Shown in pieces: positions 23,701-35,995 of a stretch of 64,000 nt of DNA; positions within the stretch are counted from its first letter, which is position 1; every line of letters begins with the position of its first letter. Position numbers and translations under genes: made by a program. This DNA is from Thunnus maccoyii (taxonomy: Eukaryota; Chordata; Actinopteri; Scombriformes; Scombridae). The notes beneath the pieces are model-generated. The model worked only from the letters and a program-made list of their open reading frames with translations. It had not been told where the DNA came from and ran no database searches. The stretch lies in contig NC_056552.1 of NCBI RefSeq assembly GCF_910596095.1, forward strand, positions 11,079,111-11,143,110. The letters are read 5' to 3'.

Positions 23701-26700
23701 ATTTAATATCATAGTTTATTTTGCGTGCTCTGGCCATTTCCTGTGACCACCTGTGATCAGAGTATCGTTCTTTTAATGTAAAGGCTAATATGCCGCATAT
23801 CCAGACAGTGTGTGGCCACTGTGTGCAGCAGATACAGTAGATAATTGACAGCCCTGCCATCTGTTACAGTTATGTGAAATTATGGATAAACTAGTTAACA
23901 GACACTTTGGCCCATTGTCTGTTGTTTTGATAATCACCCTTAATAACGGACGGCATCAATATGGTCTTTAAACCTGATTTGGGAGTTAATGGAGTCAGAT
24001 GGGGGCAGTCAGTGTATGCTCTGGGGGTAATGCTGTTAGAGATGTTCGTAAAGAGCAAATTAAATCAGTCATAGATTGTGCCCTCTCAAGTCAGCCAGAC
24101 AACCAGACCCATTGAGGAGAAAAAGGAGGGGGATTCATATTTTAACCTCTTGCAGAAAATGCACTTATGTGGATGGAAATAAAGTCAGAGCTGGGTGAAT
24201 GGATGTAAATGGTTATTGCAGAAAGTCTAATGGCTTCCTGTTATCTGAGGCAGGTTGGTTGGAAAGCAGAGACGTAGCTATTCAGAACTTAACCAGCCAT
24301 CTTTTGCGGTCATGACTGTTGGCAAATGTAGTTATTGGATATTGAAGTAGACTGTAACGTCACCAAACAAAAGTTTAGGCATCTTAATCGATGGTGCAAA
24401 TGTGGACCAGATAATTCAGCGGGCCAGTTCAATTACAGTGTTTGAGTATTTCAAGCAGAATGCATTGTAGTGCCCTGTGTTTTTCAAACAAGCAGTTATA
24501 AAACTGAACTGAGGGTGAATTTATTCTCCTGTAAGGCTAAAACAATGTTGATTTATTGATTAGTTGGTCAACAGAAAATCATTTGACAAGAATTTTGATT
24601 ACTGATAATCAATGAAGTCTATTATCAAGGAAAAATAAACATTCAGTGGTTGCAGCTTCTCAAATATGAGCATTTCCTGCTTTTCTCTATGATTGAAAAA
24701 CCTCTTACCTTCTCTTTGAGTTTGTTAATTGGAAAAACCAAGCTTTTTTTTGACGTTTTATACATGATTAATTGATTAAATTAAAAAATAATTCCACATA
24801 TTCATCAATGTTAAAATAATTTTTGCAGCCCTACAGTCCTTATTGCAGCAGGTATGAGTGCAAAGATTCATTCTTTACGTCGATACATCAATTATGAATT
24901 ATGCAAATGAAATGCATCAATCTGCTAAAAGAAATAATCGAACCACGTCGCTCTTATTTCAGCAACGATCTCAATAAAACACTTCAAGTCATTACAGTTG
25001 TACTGAATCAATGCTACTAGGACTACTGCTGCTACTTTCACAACTATAATTACCACTAATGAGGGAAAATGTGTGTTTAACTTGAGAAACTGTTTAACTT
25101 GTTTAATACTTTGAAATTCACCCCCATTTGAGAGTCATTCACCTAAATTAAAACAAACTGTCTGTTTATGATCTTTAGACCCTTGTAATGAATCAGGATT
25201 TCAAGGACTTATACCATTGGACTGCCAGATTGCTTTGAAGGCAGAGACACCAGTTTTAAAGGTTTAATTTATATACTCTGCAGTGTATTGTGACTGGATT
25301 ATTTTTACAAGGCTTTTTTTTTAAATTCCCACAATAACCAAAAAGTATTTGTAAAAGCCGTCCAATTAAGTTCTACATAGTGCTTCTCACAGGTGGAACA
25401 GTTAATTGAAAAAGTAAATATGTTCACTTTGGTATCTTATCCTAAAAAATTTGTGAAATAATAGAAATCTCACTGTTTGTCTCTTATTTTAAAATAATAA
25501 GAAGAACATAATTCTGCTGTTTATTTTTCTCCTCGCAGGAGAATAATGTTTAGTTTTATATTATTGTATATATATTTAATAAATATACACTTTTGGCCAA
25601 TTGTTACAGAATCATTACAGATCTATTTATAACGAATTGAGGAAGAAAAACAATCATTTCTCCTGAATCGAATTGTCAACTTGAAGAATCAATCTGAATC
25701 GAACCGCTGATAATCCAGCAGTTCACACCTCTAGAGCAGGTTGTTAATACATTCATCCACTGAGCCAAACCACACAGTGTTTACCTAATTGCCTTGTTAC
25801 ATCCAGCTGAGATGACAGCAAACCACTTTTGGTCTGATTCCATCGCATTTGGCTTGTCGACAAAGATGTTTGATGCGCCAGAGGTGTGTTACTTGGTGTT
25901 CTTCCCCATCTGTGTCTGGTGAGACACGGCGTGGAACAAAGAGCCCGTCGTCTGAAGCTGGTGTGGCGTTACGCTCACTCAGAGTTCACCTGAAACACTG
26001 CACCCATGGCTCCAGGTAACAGCCCCCGCTGACTGATACCCCACTGGGATTCTTTGACTCTATCAGGGCAAGAATCTGAACTTTGTGAATGGAAATACAC
26101 GCAGGTGGTGACACGTCCCTAACCAATTACACAGTTCCTTACATTACTCATGTTTGTCAGAACCTGTCAGACCTTTAGTCACAAATAATTATTCTTAAAC
26201 AATTAAGATGTGGTCTGTTTTATTCGTTTTATTTTTTTAATTAGAAGAACCTCTTTGGGTGTCAGTATACCATTGTGGCTGAGAATCTATGCCATAAACA
26301 TCCCTACAGGTAGAAGATAAGGAAGCCAGCCCTGCTCTGCAGTGGAGATTGCTATCAGCTATTTGTAAAGAGATGTTTCTTTTTTTGGACGAAGAATGAG
26401 CTGTCGTCTTGAGTTTAGGAGGGTAAAAGGTGAGCAGTGAACCAGAGGCAGGATTTATGACTATTAGCAGACGGTAAATAAGAAGAAGGAGTTTGTCTGG
26501 TTGAAATGTGAGGAGTGATGTCATTCACACGACTCCCCTGACACCGAAAGTGAGAGGCAGTACAGGGGTAGACACCGTTAGGTGAGCTCTCAGCCCTTTG
26601 TGTGACACCCAACCTTAGCCCCGAGGGTCCTATCCTCACTGTGAAGTGTTATACACACACACACGTACACACACACACATTCAGGCCTGTCTGTGCTTGA

Positions 26701-29700
26701 AATAGTAATGATTCTTGTAAACTTGTGGACAATTCACAGTCACAGTAAATCTTAGTAACTATGTACTGATATGTTCATCTTTGCTTTTTGTGCAAGCGTG
26801 ACATGCTGCATTTCATGTTAAGTGTAGGATGCAGATTGCACTTTGAATTACTTTTTCTTTTAATGTCAGAGACTCCTCTACACTTTCCTCCTCTACTGTA
26901 AATTAGCAACAGTATCGTCTTTACCCTCAGACACTTGTCTCAAGTGGCTGAGAGGTTCACCTGCAGTGACAGTTCCTGTATCTGACACACCATCCCTACA
27001 GATTCAGAACAACACCTGGCGGGCAGGTAGTCTAGACCACACAACTCCCCTCTTTGAGTTGATGCCAAAGATGGCAGCATTCTTCCTTCCTGTACGGCAT
27101 AACATTTCAAATCATACAGTATGTCTCTGTAGATTTTCTACTTGATAAACGTTGACTCATATCTTGTTACATACCCAATCATTTTTGGCATTAAAATATT
27201 TTGTCTTCTGATATTCCAAATAATTTTCCTTAAAGTGGAATTTTTTGTTGGAAGTTATGAATACAAGTTTACGTATTCTTGCAAACTGCAACTCATGAAT
27301 AATTGATTTGATAATCAATTAATTGTTTTGAGCCACTTTTGATGAAAAAATGTCCAAATCTCCTGTTTCCAGCTCAAATGTGAATATTTTCTCTTCTTGT
27401 GATAGTAAATGGAATATCTTTGGGTTGTGGACTGTTGATCGGGCCAAAACAAAACATTTGAAGACGTCTCTTGGGAAACAGTGGTCGACATTTTTCACCA
27501 TTTTGGGACATTTTATAGACCAATCAACTAAGCGATTAATTGAGAAAATAATCAACAGATTTACAAATAATGAAAATATTTATTAGTTGTAGCCCTAAAT
27601 TAGATGCTACAGAAACATGATCAATTTAAATGGCTGAAAATGAAAAATAAAGTACAATTAATCCTTAATTAATTTGCATTAATCAAAGCATGATTATCTA
27701 TTACTATGTCCAGTTGCAATTTTCTAAACATTTTATATGATTATAATAACAAATATAGAGGATTGTGTGGCCTTGATGGAGGTACTGTATGAAGGCAGTA
27801 TGTGTGTTTCATAGCCTACGGTGCAGCTCTTGCTGAAGTGAAGTGAAGAATTGTTCTACTTCTGTTTTGAATATGGTATCTCCAGTATTGTGTCTGCGTC
27901 TCTGCGGAGCTGCAAAGGTGAAAGAACTCAACTTTAGTTCCCTTAAATTATTTAATTGCTGATTACCAACTCTTACGTTTGACTATGATTTGCTAGAATA
28001 ATTTCTCTCACGTGTCTTTGTGTCGGTTTATGAGCCTCTCTGCCACCAGCTGTCATGGATCTATTTTTTCATGCATCCCAAATTAATAGACACTCACTCA
28101 TTCTGAAGTGTCTGATGCTATTGTAATACAAGCCATGTGGCATTCGGCCAAGGCTGCATTATAAGACACAATTGTTTAGCCTTTTTCTCTCTGTCTCTGC
28201 CTGTTTTAATGCACAGTAATAAGTAAGTAAATGGTGGAAAGATGTGTGTCTGAAATCGCGGTGGCCTTTGTTGCAGATAATTAGGTTAGCAGCAAGAGTG
28301 TGCAGGTGTTGAGGGTGTGCTGCGCGCTCGTGGTGTGTTATCGACTTGCTCATATTCGTAGGCTGTCAGGGGTGTCGCACTTCCCATCAGCCCCAAAGCT
28401 CACCAACCTCTTCACTATTAAAATGATCACTTTCAATAGCAGACAAAGGAAAGAGGGAACATATCTAGTGCAGGGTATTTTCCCCACCTCTAATGCTTAT
28501 CTGCCTTTTGATGTCGGCGTAATAAAAGGCCTATTGGGCTTCCACAATGACCTGCAAAATGGACAAGGGCCGATATACTGGGCTCTGACTGTCGCTACCA
28601 TTAACTAAAAGGCCCAGACATTATGGAGAGCTGGGGATGAAAGAACATGGAAAAAAAATAATAATTGAAAAATTGCCTAATACTAAAGTGAAAGAAAATG
28701 GAACTGTGAAAAGGCACTGTAATATTCTGTTATCCCCTGTAAATGCAGCCAAACAAGAGATACAGTGAGGCATTCTTTTTGAAATGGATGTGGTTCAATT
28801 ACCTGCATGTCTAAATCTAGTTAAGGCTTCCATTGTCAGGCTCAAATGTAACAGGCTGTTTTGATGTAGTGTTAAAGCATATTATGCCCTACAACCTACA
28901 TAAAATCAATAGAGGTATGACTCTATTCAAGATCTGGAGGGGAATTAAAAAAGCTTGTAGCGAGAACAAGGTTAATTTAATATTTATTCTGTTTCGGACT
29001 GCCGTTTGGTTCACTGTTCCAACAGAGTGGCACGATATTTTAGCGGGAATGTTCTTTTACAGTTTTTATTTACGTATTTTTAGGGCCATTTCATTGGGTG
29101 ACTAATTGATTCCTAAAATTAGGGTCTTCTCGCTGAACTGACATTTCCCCAAAAAGCATGGATTGTTGTTTAAGCATCTAGGTTCAAACTGGGCTACATT
29201 GGTTTCAAAAGTGAAAAGTGTTTTTTGTTTTTTTGTTTTTTTGTTTTTTAAGACGTCATATCTAACTGTTGTTTCATCTTCATTTCGAAGACTACATTTC
29301 CATGTGAAATTGCCTGCTATAAACTAAATATAACTATCATGCTGGTGAAACAACTGTTATATATAATCTAGATGTCTAAAAATGTTTACATAACAATCCT
29401 GTTTAGCCCTGTTTTACCCTAAATATCACCAAATCTATGCTTTCTGTGTCATACTGGACCTCAGGTTTGAATTTTTACTTTACTCATCGTTAAATGCAGT
29501 CCCTCGTCCAATAAGCCAGTATCAATAAGTGGCTCTGCAGTCTACAATACCACAGACTAAGCAACAGCTTGTGTATGTAGAGGTCAAAGGTGAAAGTTAT
29601 GAGTGTCTGTTTAGCTCTAGCCAGAGGTCAGGAGGTCTCAGTCAGGGTCATGATCCCAAAGAAAAGCCCTGAACATCCACATACAACAACCTTGTGTTTT

Positions 29701-29937
29701 AGCCATTTAAAGATCCATTTTTATAACCTTAATTAACTGTATTCCCCATTTCTCTTCCCCACTCTGCAGGTAACAGTTAAAATGTACAAGCGTGGATCTC
29801 ACAGCTGGCTGGGTAAGTCCCTGAGCGCCACCGCCACCATCCCCTCCAACACGTGTGTGATCTTCAGGATCAGCGGGGAGGAAGAAGATGCCAAAATCCC
29901 AGCAAACACCATTCACAGCATCACACTCAGCATATGA
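14971..29937 (+). CDS. NERD (nuclease-related) domain protein, uncharacterised
   Basis: Six coding exons join in frame: 14971-15086, 15725-15825, 16192-16340, 17411-17639, 18505-18725 and 29770-29937. All introns are GT-AG and the product has 327 residues. Residues about 45-170 fit a NERD domain. A beta-strand with paired Asp (KDDINIIIL, 63-71) is followed by GIFCIDVKPWRG (75-86), the usual (D/E)xK strand of the PD-(D/E)xK fold, here D80-V-K82. Then come W95, DPLEAI and a hydrophobic strand VIFLSPE. Residues about 170-327 are not assigned. The family is mostly known from bacteria and suggests DNA or RNA cleavage or binding, but function is unproven. The ATG follows an acceptor at 14958 with no in-frame stop between, so upstream coding exons are possible. 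Reading through the exon 5 donor would add 8 residues, then stop at 18749. No signal peptide or membrane segment is evident. The gene stands alone, tail to tail with bub3. The exon structure is sure; the role is not. Confidence 0.88.
16966..17135. mobile_element. Fragment of a hAT-like repeat in intron 3 of the NERD gene
   Basis: TCGATTAATTAGAATCAATAG, GATAATTGATTAATCATTTG and CTGGATTTTGGACTGTTGGT resemble the interior of a common fish element with GGGCTGCAAC-type ends. The copy at 27290-27597 shows the same internal blocks. The termini are missing. Confidence 0.4.
17753..17949. mobile_element. Imperfect 200-bp inverted-repeat element (MITE-like) in NERD intron 4
   Basis: The left arm (about 17753-17815) and the right arm (about 17890-17949) are reverse complements with few mismatches. 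Shared blocks are CTTAAAAT, TGTCATTA, TGAAACAAGACAGAA and GGCAGACA. The centre is about 75 nt. It has no coding capacity. Confidence 0.65.
19968..20161. repeat. 18-bp direct repeats flanking 158 bp
   Basis: The word ATGACCCAACAATCATTA occurs at 19968-19985 and again at 20144-20161, with similar AT-rich bases just upstream of each. It could be a long target-site duplication of an inserted sequence, or a local duplication. The 158 bp between shows no poly-A tail or terminal inverted repeat. Confidence 0.7.
20337..20358 (+). repeat. Poly-A tract, 22 A
   Basis: A run of 22 adenines follows TTTAGTT. It may be the tail of a retroposed sequence, but no SINE or LINE body was recognised upstream. Confidence 0.85.
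20762..20795 (+). repeat. (TG)n microsatellite
   Basis: About 34 bp of TG with one CGAG interruption. Confidence 0.9.
22870..23139 (-). mobile_element. Degenerate hAT-like repeat
   Basis: It ends ATCATTAGTTGCAGCC, matching the inverted GGCTGCAAC-type terminus. The interior has the TGTCAAACATGAGGATTAG and ATTGTCTGGTT blocks seen in related fish elements. The left end is not defined. Confidence 0.4.
24533..24833. mobile_element. Degenerate hAT-like repeat
   Basis: The left end AAGGCTAAAACAATG and right end TTTTTGCAGCCCTA are a decayed pair of GGGCTGCAAC-type termini. The interior contains TTTATTGATTAGTTGGTC and TCATTTGACAAG. It has no coding capacity. Confidence 0.5.
26651..26679 (+). repeat. 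(AC)n microsatellite
   Basis: A short AC repeat interrupted by one GT. Confidence 0.85.
27290..27597. mobile_element. hAT-like repeat with TGTAGCCCTA end
   Basis: The right end TTAGTTGTAGCCCTA is the inverted common terminus. The interior has TTTGGGTTGTGGACTGTTG and GACCAATCAACTAAGCGATT. Overlapping open frames of 78 codons on both strands come from the repeat and are not genes. Confidence 0.5.
29220..29249 (+). repeat. T-rich (T6-7 G) tandem
   Basis: Four tracts of 6-7 T separated by single G. Confidence 0.85.
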
Positions 29938-29952
29938 CGGCATCTATCAGTC

Positions 29953-29958
29953 AATAAA
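29953..29958 (+). promoter_or_regulatory. Possible polyadenylation signal of the NERD gene
   Basis: AATAAA lies 16 nt after the TGA at 29935-29937. If used, the 3' UTR would be only about 30-40 nt. Other downstream signals are possible. Confidence 0.35.
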
Positions 29959-32900
29959 GAGGATAGCCATCAAAACATTGGAGAGGAGGGAGAGGAAGCA
30001 TTCTTGATTATGTTGCATGTGCAACTGCAAAACAGCCTACAAATCAAACTCTCAATGTAGCTCAAACCAAATTACATTTTTACTGAGTGCCTTTTACTAT
30101 ATGGTGTTTGTATTTTTTTATATTGTGCTAACAAAACAGATTCTGAATGTCTTTGTGTGAATGTTTATTGTAAAAAAAAAAATAGAAAGAAAAGAAAAAG
30201 CCACATTTGCCAATTTTCCTGATTCTCTCATCCTCAGTGGCAATATTATATTAATGAAGATGGTTTCAGACAATTAGCCTGATTAACTTTCTCTTGTTTT
30301 GAATTTCTAGGGCTGGCCCACACTTTACACTAGCCATTAATTAATCATTATGTTAGCTGATTGTGTCACATCAGTTCAGGATTGAAGTGTTTAATGTGTT
30401 AATTGTGGCGGTTAAAAACTGGTGGCCTCCAGCGCGATGAGGGCAGGGCATGTTACTGCCTCTATTGGTTTAATGGGAAGTGATTTACGCTCTGTTTAGA
30501 TGGTGTAACTGCAAGGTGCTTTATTAATATGCTCCACCGCACAGAGGAGACGATAACGTATTCAAGAGCGCACAGGCGCAGCCACCAGCACCATTCATAA
30601 CTGTGTCTGAGTCACTTTCCATCAGTTACCAGGCTTACACAGCTGCGCTAACAGCTAGCAATTGTATTTACTGTGCCTGGTAGTGGCTAAAATGAAGTTA
30701 TTTCCATCAAGATATCAGTGCCTTTAGCTAATGCAATAGAAGAAGCTCTCTGTGTTGATGGTATCTCTTTGCATGGCATCTCTCTACCTGAAACATCATT
30801 ACACTGTACTCAAGCTCCTCACTTTTTAAAATGTCTTTTTACAATTTTACCTGAGGGACAGATTAGTGGCAGTTGTACAAACAGCACTGTGTTGTTTACA
30901 TTTGTAGGCACACATTTTTTAGACTCCGGTTGTTTCAAGATCTTGGTCATCATTGCTTGAAAGTGTTTTCGATGAATTTATCTCTGCATATTTATTTAAG
31001 AGTGTCCTCAGGAACTTTCTCCACAGCACTTGACAAACAATACTGACGATATCAGATGGTCTGTGCTCAGAAGAGCTTTTAGGCAATTACTAAATGTAAT
31101 TCTGATCAGTTATGCGTGTGTGCAGGTTTTACTGTGTCTTAATTACATGTCAGTATGAATATTTCATTGAATATTCTCTAAACTTCAAGCACTTTCAGCA
31201 TCAAGCCAACTTAAGAAGCATGATTGATATACACACTCTTCATTGACATTGTTTTAAGCATGGTTGTTTTATTCATAGGTGTGTTATTTAGTCATGTGTT
31301 TTTATGTTTACATGTATTTTACCTTCTGGCGTCATAATAAAAAGATTTAATGCTTCTCATAGTTTTTTTCTTTCACTTTCATCATACCATAGTTCAGGGT
31401 ACTTTGTGTACTCTTCACATGTGAGTAGATCTGCATGGTGTGAAGGATTTTTAAAGATGAACCCCATATTCAAAGTCATTTGTCACTACTGGGCCACAAG
31501 GTTTCATCAAAGCCTCACTGGGGAGATGGAGGGCATCCATCAACATCTCACTCTGCTCTCTGAAAGCATGCAGCACGTCTCCAGTGCAGTAAAGGACTAG
31601 AGATTAGGAATGGATGACTGGTCACAGGGACAAAGGGAACTCTTGTTGGGCAGGGTGGCGGCAACTGGGAGGGGAAGCTGAGCGGAAATGGACATGGTGA
31701 TCAGACCAGAACATAGTGTGACAAGGTAACAAGGTAAACTGATCCAGCCTGCAATTCCTCTGGAAACTGAATCAATGAGGGTTCTGTTAAAATGGAAATC
31801 CTGGATCCTGGATATCGCATTTGGGTGAATCTATAGTACAATGTAATCAGCTATAAATATACAGTTTTCCTTTGCAGTAAAAATGTACATCATGAATCGT
31901 ATAGTTTTGACTCTCTAAGTTAGGTGTTTTGACATGCAGAGAGACGTAGTGAGCCGGTACATCCAGTAAGTGAAGAACCAAAGGTCTTGACCCTGCTGTA
32001 AGACCAGGTGTCCAACTCTGACCTCTGGCCATTTTACACAGTCCCCTGGGCTGCTAGGTCAGGTGAATGGTTTGACCTTTCCTTTGGACAAAACACATGG
32101 AACTGTAGAGTAGCCTGGACATGAAGGACAGATCCCTCTCGAGTGACATGCGAAGGAACAAGCCACTGCCTCAGCCACAGCTATCCAGTAGGAAATCTTG
32201 CACCACAGTGTTGTATTCATACAGGCCCGTACTCGAGAATATAACTGTTTCTCCTCTCCAAAATGTTTCCAGCACTCCCTTGAACCTGCTTGAACACAAA
32301 CGCAGTTTGACAGCCGCATTTCAGCGTCGAACAAACTCAACAAACAGTTTGACCCCATTACGTGAACCCCCGTCTTCGTGATTTTGCTGCTTCAGCTTGA
32401 CTCGCTCAAAGGTTCTGCTCAGGCAGCGGGTCAACATCCTCCTTTTAACTGCAATATTTTCTGAGATGCAAGCCTGTGTCATCTGTAAAGGGCCCTAGAG
32501 ATGAGACCGTGTCGTACTAAGAGTCTAACCCCGTGGGAAATGTGTTTAAGTGGGGAAACAGTGAGGAATAACTCTTGGCTCTGATTGTGCCCTTACATAA
32601 ACACAATATGAACACCGACATGCACTGAGTGTCCCTGCATTAATATTCAGTTGTTGACAGTGTTCTGAAAATCACTTTCCATCTCTTATCGTCCTGTAAT
32701 CCAGCCCCCAATCCAGTGACGGTGAATATCATTTTTGCTGTGCTGCTCATTGACAAAATACATTTATATAATCTCAACAACAATGTGTCTTTCCGGAAAC
32801 AATGCCCTGACTACTCTGCATAATCCAAAAACCCTGCTGTCAACACTTTTAACTCAAACTACTTTTAATAGAATATAGAAATATTCCCTATGACAACTGT

Positions 32901-33731
32901 TGACATTCTCCTGAACCTTTAGGACACCTCAAGGGTTTGTGAGATGATTAAGGAACAAGAAAAGACAAAATTCTGCTTCTCAAATTTCCCAGCTTTTCTC
33001 TAACATTGCTTTTTTTTTCTTGGGAAATACTGTACAGTCTGAGCTATTCAGACCTCCAAATGAAGCAGTGTCAGAGGGGGAAATTACTCGTTGATTGAAC
33101 TTCTCACAAATCAACCTGTGATAAGGTGTTGCATGGTTTTGTGTCAGGTCATGAGCAAAATAAGCAGCAAACCAGCCATATAGATTGCTGTCAACATGTA
33201 AATATAGTATCCATGAAAAAGAACATGCAATGTAATGCTGAAAAATACATACAGTAGCAGTAGCAATACTTCCCCTGAGCCCCTTCTTACGGTAGCAGCC
33301 GCATTTATATAAAACTCATGTATCAGGGTTAAGAGTGTGCATGAGAGAAAAAAATGCACCAATGTAATATAGTGAAAATCTTTTAACGCATTTTACAACA
33401 GGATAAAGTGTAATTGTGGTGCAAATATAACCACAAGCTACATTTTGCAGGCTTTTATACAAGTACTACAATGTGATGATGAAAGGAGAAAGGCCGTCCC
33501 TCTAATGCCCACCAACCTCTATTCTGTGACCACTACTTTACTGAGCAGCAACAAAGCTTTCAGAGTGTGAAAGCTGCAGGATTCATAAGAGATTAATGTT
33601 TTTCCACCTTTTGCGTACGTTCAAAAATGTAGAAGGGTACTCAAAAGTATCATGAAGATGCTATTAAATGAGAAGTTATTAATACGCGTCAGTGTCCATC
33701 AAGATAAAGAATCTTTCAATTGTGTATTCAC

Positions 33732-33752
33732 AAAATAAATAAATAAATAAAT
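33732..33752 (+). repeat. (AAAT)n microsatellite
   Basis: About five AAAT units. Confidence 0.85.
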
Positions 33753-33993
33753 GGGCATATGGGCAACAACAGGCGGAGGGCTGCAGAAATTAGCCAGTTT
33801 TTAAACAACTCTCAAAAGCACTACACTTGTAAAAAACCTACAGGACAACAAAAGACATGCAAGAGTGAATGGAACGAAGCCTCCTTGCCAATTACTGTTG
33901 CAAACGTGGCTGCGGTGGGGCTTTTTGTGCTTCACACAAGCAGTCTTTTCTCCCCTTGTCCCCGGCTATTGAGAGGGATACATTAGCCAGGCG

Positions 33994-34024
33994 GGATGGA
34001 TGGATGGATGGATGGATGGATGGA
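33994..34024 (+). repeat. (GGAT)n microsatellite
   Basis: About seven GGAT/ATGG units. In one frame it encodes a MDGWMDGW repeat, which explains two short spurious open frames. Confidence 0.9.
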
Positions 34025-35689
34025 GTGGAGAGGAGCAGAGCGGCGCGTTCGCAGTGATACAGCTCACTTCACGCCTGGTGTTGCAGACCTCTCTTACAGT
34101 ATGACTTCACTCACAGTGCTCGCACAGAAAATGATTTATTTTTTTTCTCTACAATGTCATTTTCTACCTCCTATCCAAGACTTGGGCTAAAATCCAGACA
34201 TGGAAAATATCTGCTTGCTTGCTTTTTTAAAATATTCTTTGGATAAAATAGTGATGAAATGTATGTGTGGTTTAATTTCTCATTGAGACTGTTCTTATTT
34301 CAAGTAGCTGTGCTCTAAAAACAATGTGTTTCTCTTTATCCTGGCCAATTTTAATATTTTTCCAGAAGCATCCTCCTAGTAAGCATAGTTTTGTTGATTT
34401 GCAGGTCAAAACACCTCTGGAAGGGGTTAAACCCTCCCTATATTTGACTGAAAAGACATTTTTAGTCATTAAGTGACATATAACTGTTGTTTCAACTGTA
34501 TTTCAGTGACTGAACCACAGTTGTTATAACCCATTTAATTTAGACATCTTTTGACCTGTAAATATTTGCAGGGCTGCAACACTGATGTGATGTTTTGATG
34601 TATTTTTTGTTACATACAGACACGCCTCTGGACCACCTCAATGAATGCTCAGGTCTTTAATTCAATGGCAATCCCAGCAGGCTTTGCAGGGCATGTGTTA
34701 GTAAATGTGCTGCCTGTGACAACTATTAGCAAGGTTAATGCTGTGGATAACAACATCCATCATTCAGTTTCATTAGCTCTGTCCTCTGACCTGTTCCACA
34801 TAATGCTGTCAAATGTGTCAGGCGCCAGATTATTGGGAGGTATGATGATCAATAGATAAATAAGAGAGCTATGTGTGGCGCTGCTGGCACGACTGCAGAA
34901 TAAACCTCCATCCAGCATTCTGCCGCCTGTCACAAATCTGAAAAAAACAAATGGACTAGCCCAAGGCAAGAGCCATCAATAATAATATAATGTGCGGACG
35001 ATGATGAATTAGAGCCAGACTTCTCGATGCAATGCGGCTCCAAATACAGAAACATCATTACATGAATGAATGCATTGATCTCTGAATTCACATTAGTTTG
35101 CTTAATCTGCATTTGTGTCGATGGGACAACACATTGTTTCACTTCACTGAATTCAGAAAAGTTAATAATGTCCAATAATCAAAAGCTGTTTATGAAAGCA
35201 CCTCTCTTTGTGTCATTGATTTGACTCTGTAATGCACTGCAGTCACTGATCACTCAGACAGAATGCACTTAGGGAATGACAAATGTGTTTTATATTCAAT
35301 AACATAGATTTTTCCTGCTTAGCTACAGGTTGGAGTTTAAAAACAAATGCAAGAAAATTATATTTCCACATCTAAAATAAGTATAGACATTAACTCTGGG
35401 TTTAAGTAGCACTGAACGAGGAAACATCATGTTCGAAATGAGTTGTTGCTGTTTTATCCTGAAAATAATAGTAAAACTGAACTTTCCCTTTCAACCCTCT
35501 CATTCAATTTAGATTACAAACACCTGATTTTAATCGTTACTGAGATGTTGAATACAGTAGGCTACATTTATCAGGGAGATAGGCGGGTAGTGTGTCAGCA
35601 TACTAACATTTACTAATTAATATACAAAAACAGTTGAGTTTAATTTTGCAGGCATTTGATCATTAAGTATTGGACAAGTTGATTTTTTT

Positions 35690-35995
35690 TAGCTCCTGGC
35701 GGCACTTCATCCTGACAGGAACATGAATGTCTGTACAAGATTTCATGGCAAACCGCTACATTGTTGTCGAGACATTTTATATCTTCTGTCTGTACAAAAG
35801 TTTGTGCCAATCCATCTGGTGGATGTTGAGATATTTCACAAAAGAAGGGAAAACTTTGACCTTTTGGTGCCAGTAGTCAGGCAATCACCAAACTCATAGA
35901 GAGTCTCTAACCCTCTGGAGAACACAAATGTCTGTGTATATTTTATAGCAATCCATCCAAAAATTGTTCAGATATTTCAGTCTGAGAATTGAGCC
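35690..35995 (+). repeat. Dispersed fish repeat, copy 1
   Basis: Blocks GGAACATGAATGTCTGTACA, TTTCATGGCAA and TGTTGAGATATTTCA typify a repeat that is abundant in teleosts. The order is partly duplicated inside this copy. The same blocks occur at 38040-38395. The class is not determined. Confidence 0.55.

Larger units (their letters stand above)
18726..29769 (+). other. 11-kb last intron of the NERD gene
   Basis: The other introns of this gene are 0.4-1.1 kb. The intron starts CAG|gtcagt and ends ctctgcag|GTA. No additional exon or nested gene was found on either strand. It holds several hAT-like copies, simple repeats and an 18-bp direct repeat pair. Several repeat-free blocks (about 20390-20760, 20990-21470, 23400-24160, 25780-26050, 28030-28640 and 28760-29110) are candidates for conserved non-coding elements. 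Confidence 0.7.

Noticed and set aside
33869-34190. MDGWMDGW-repeat open frames
   Set aside because: They are products of the (GGAT)n microsatellite.
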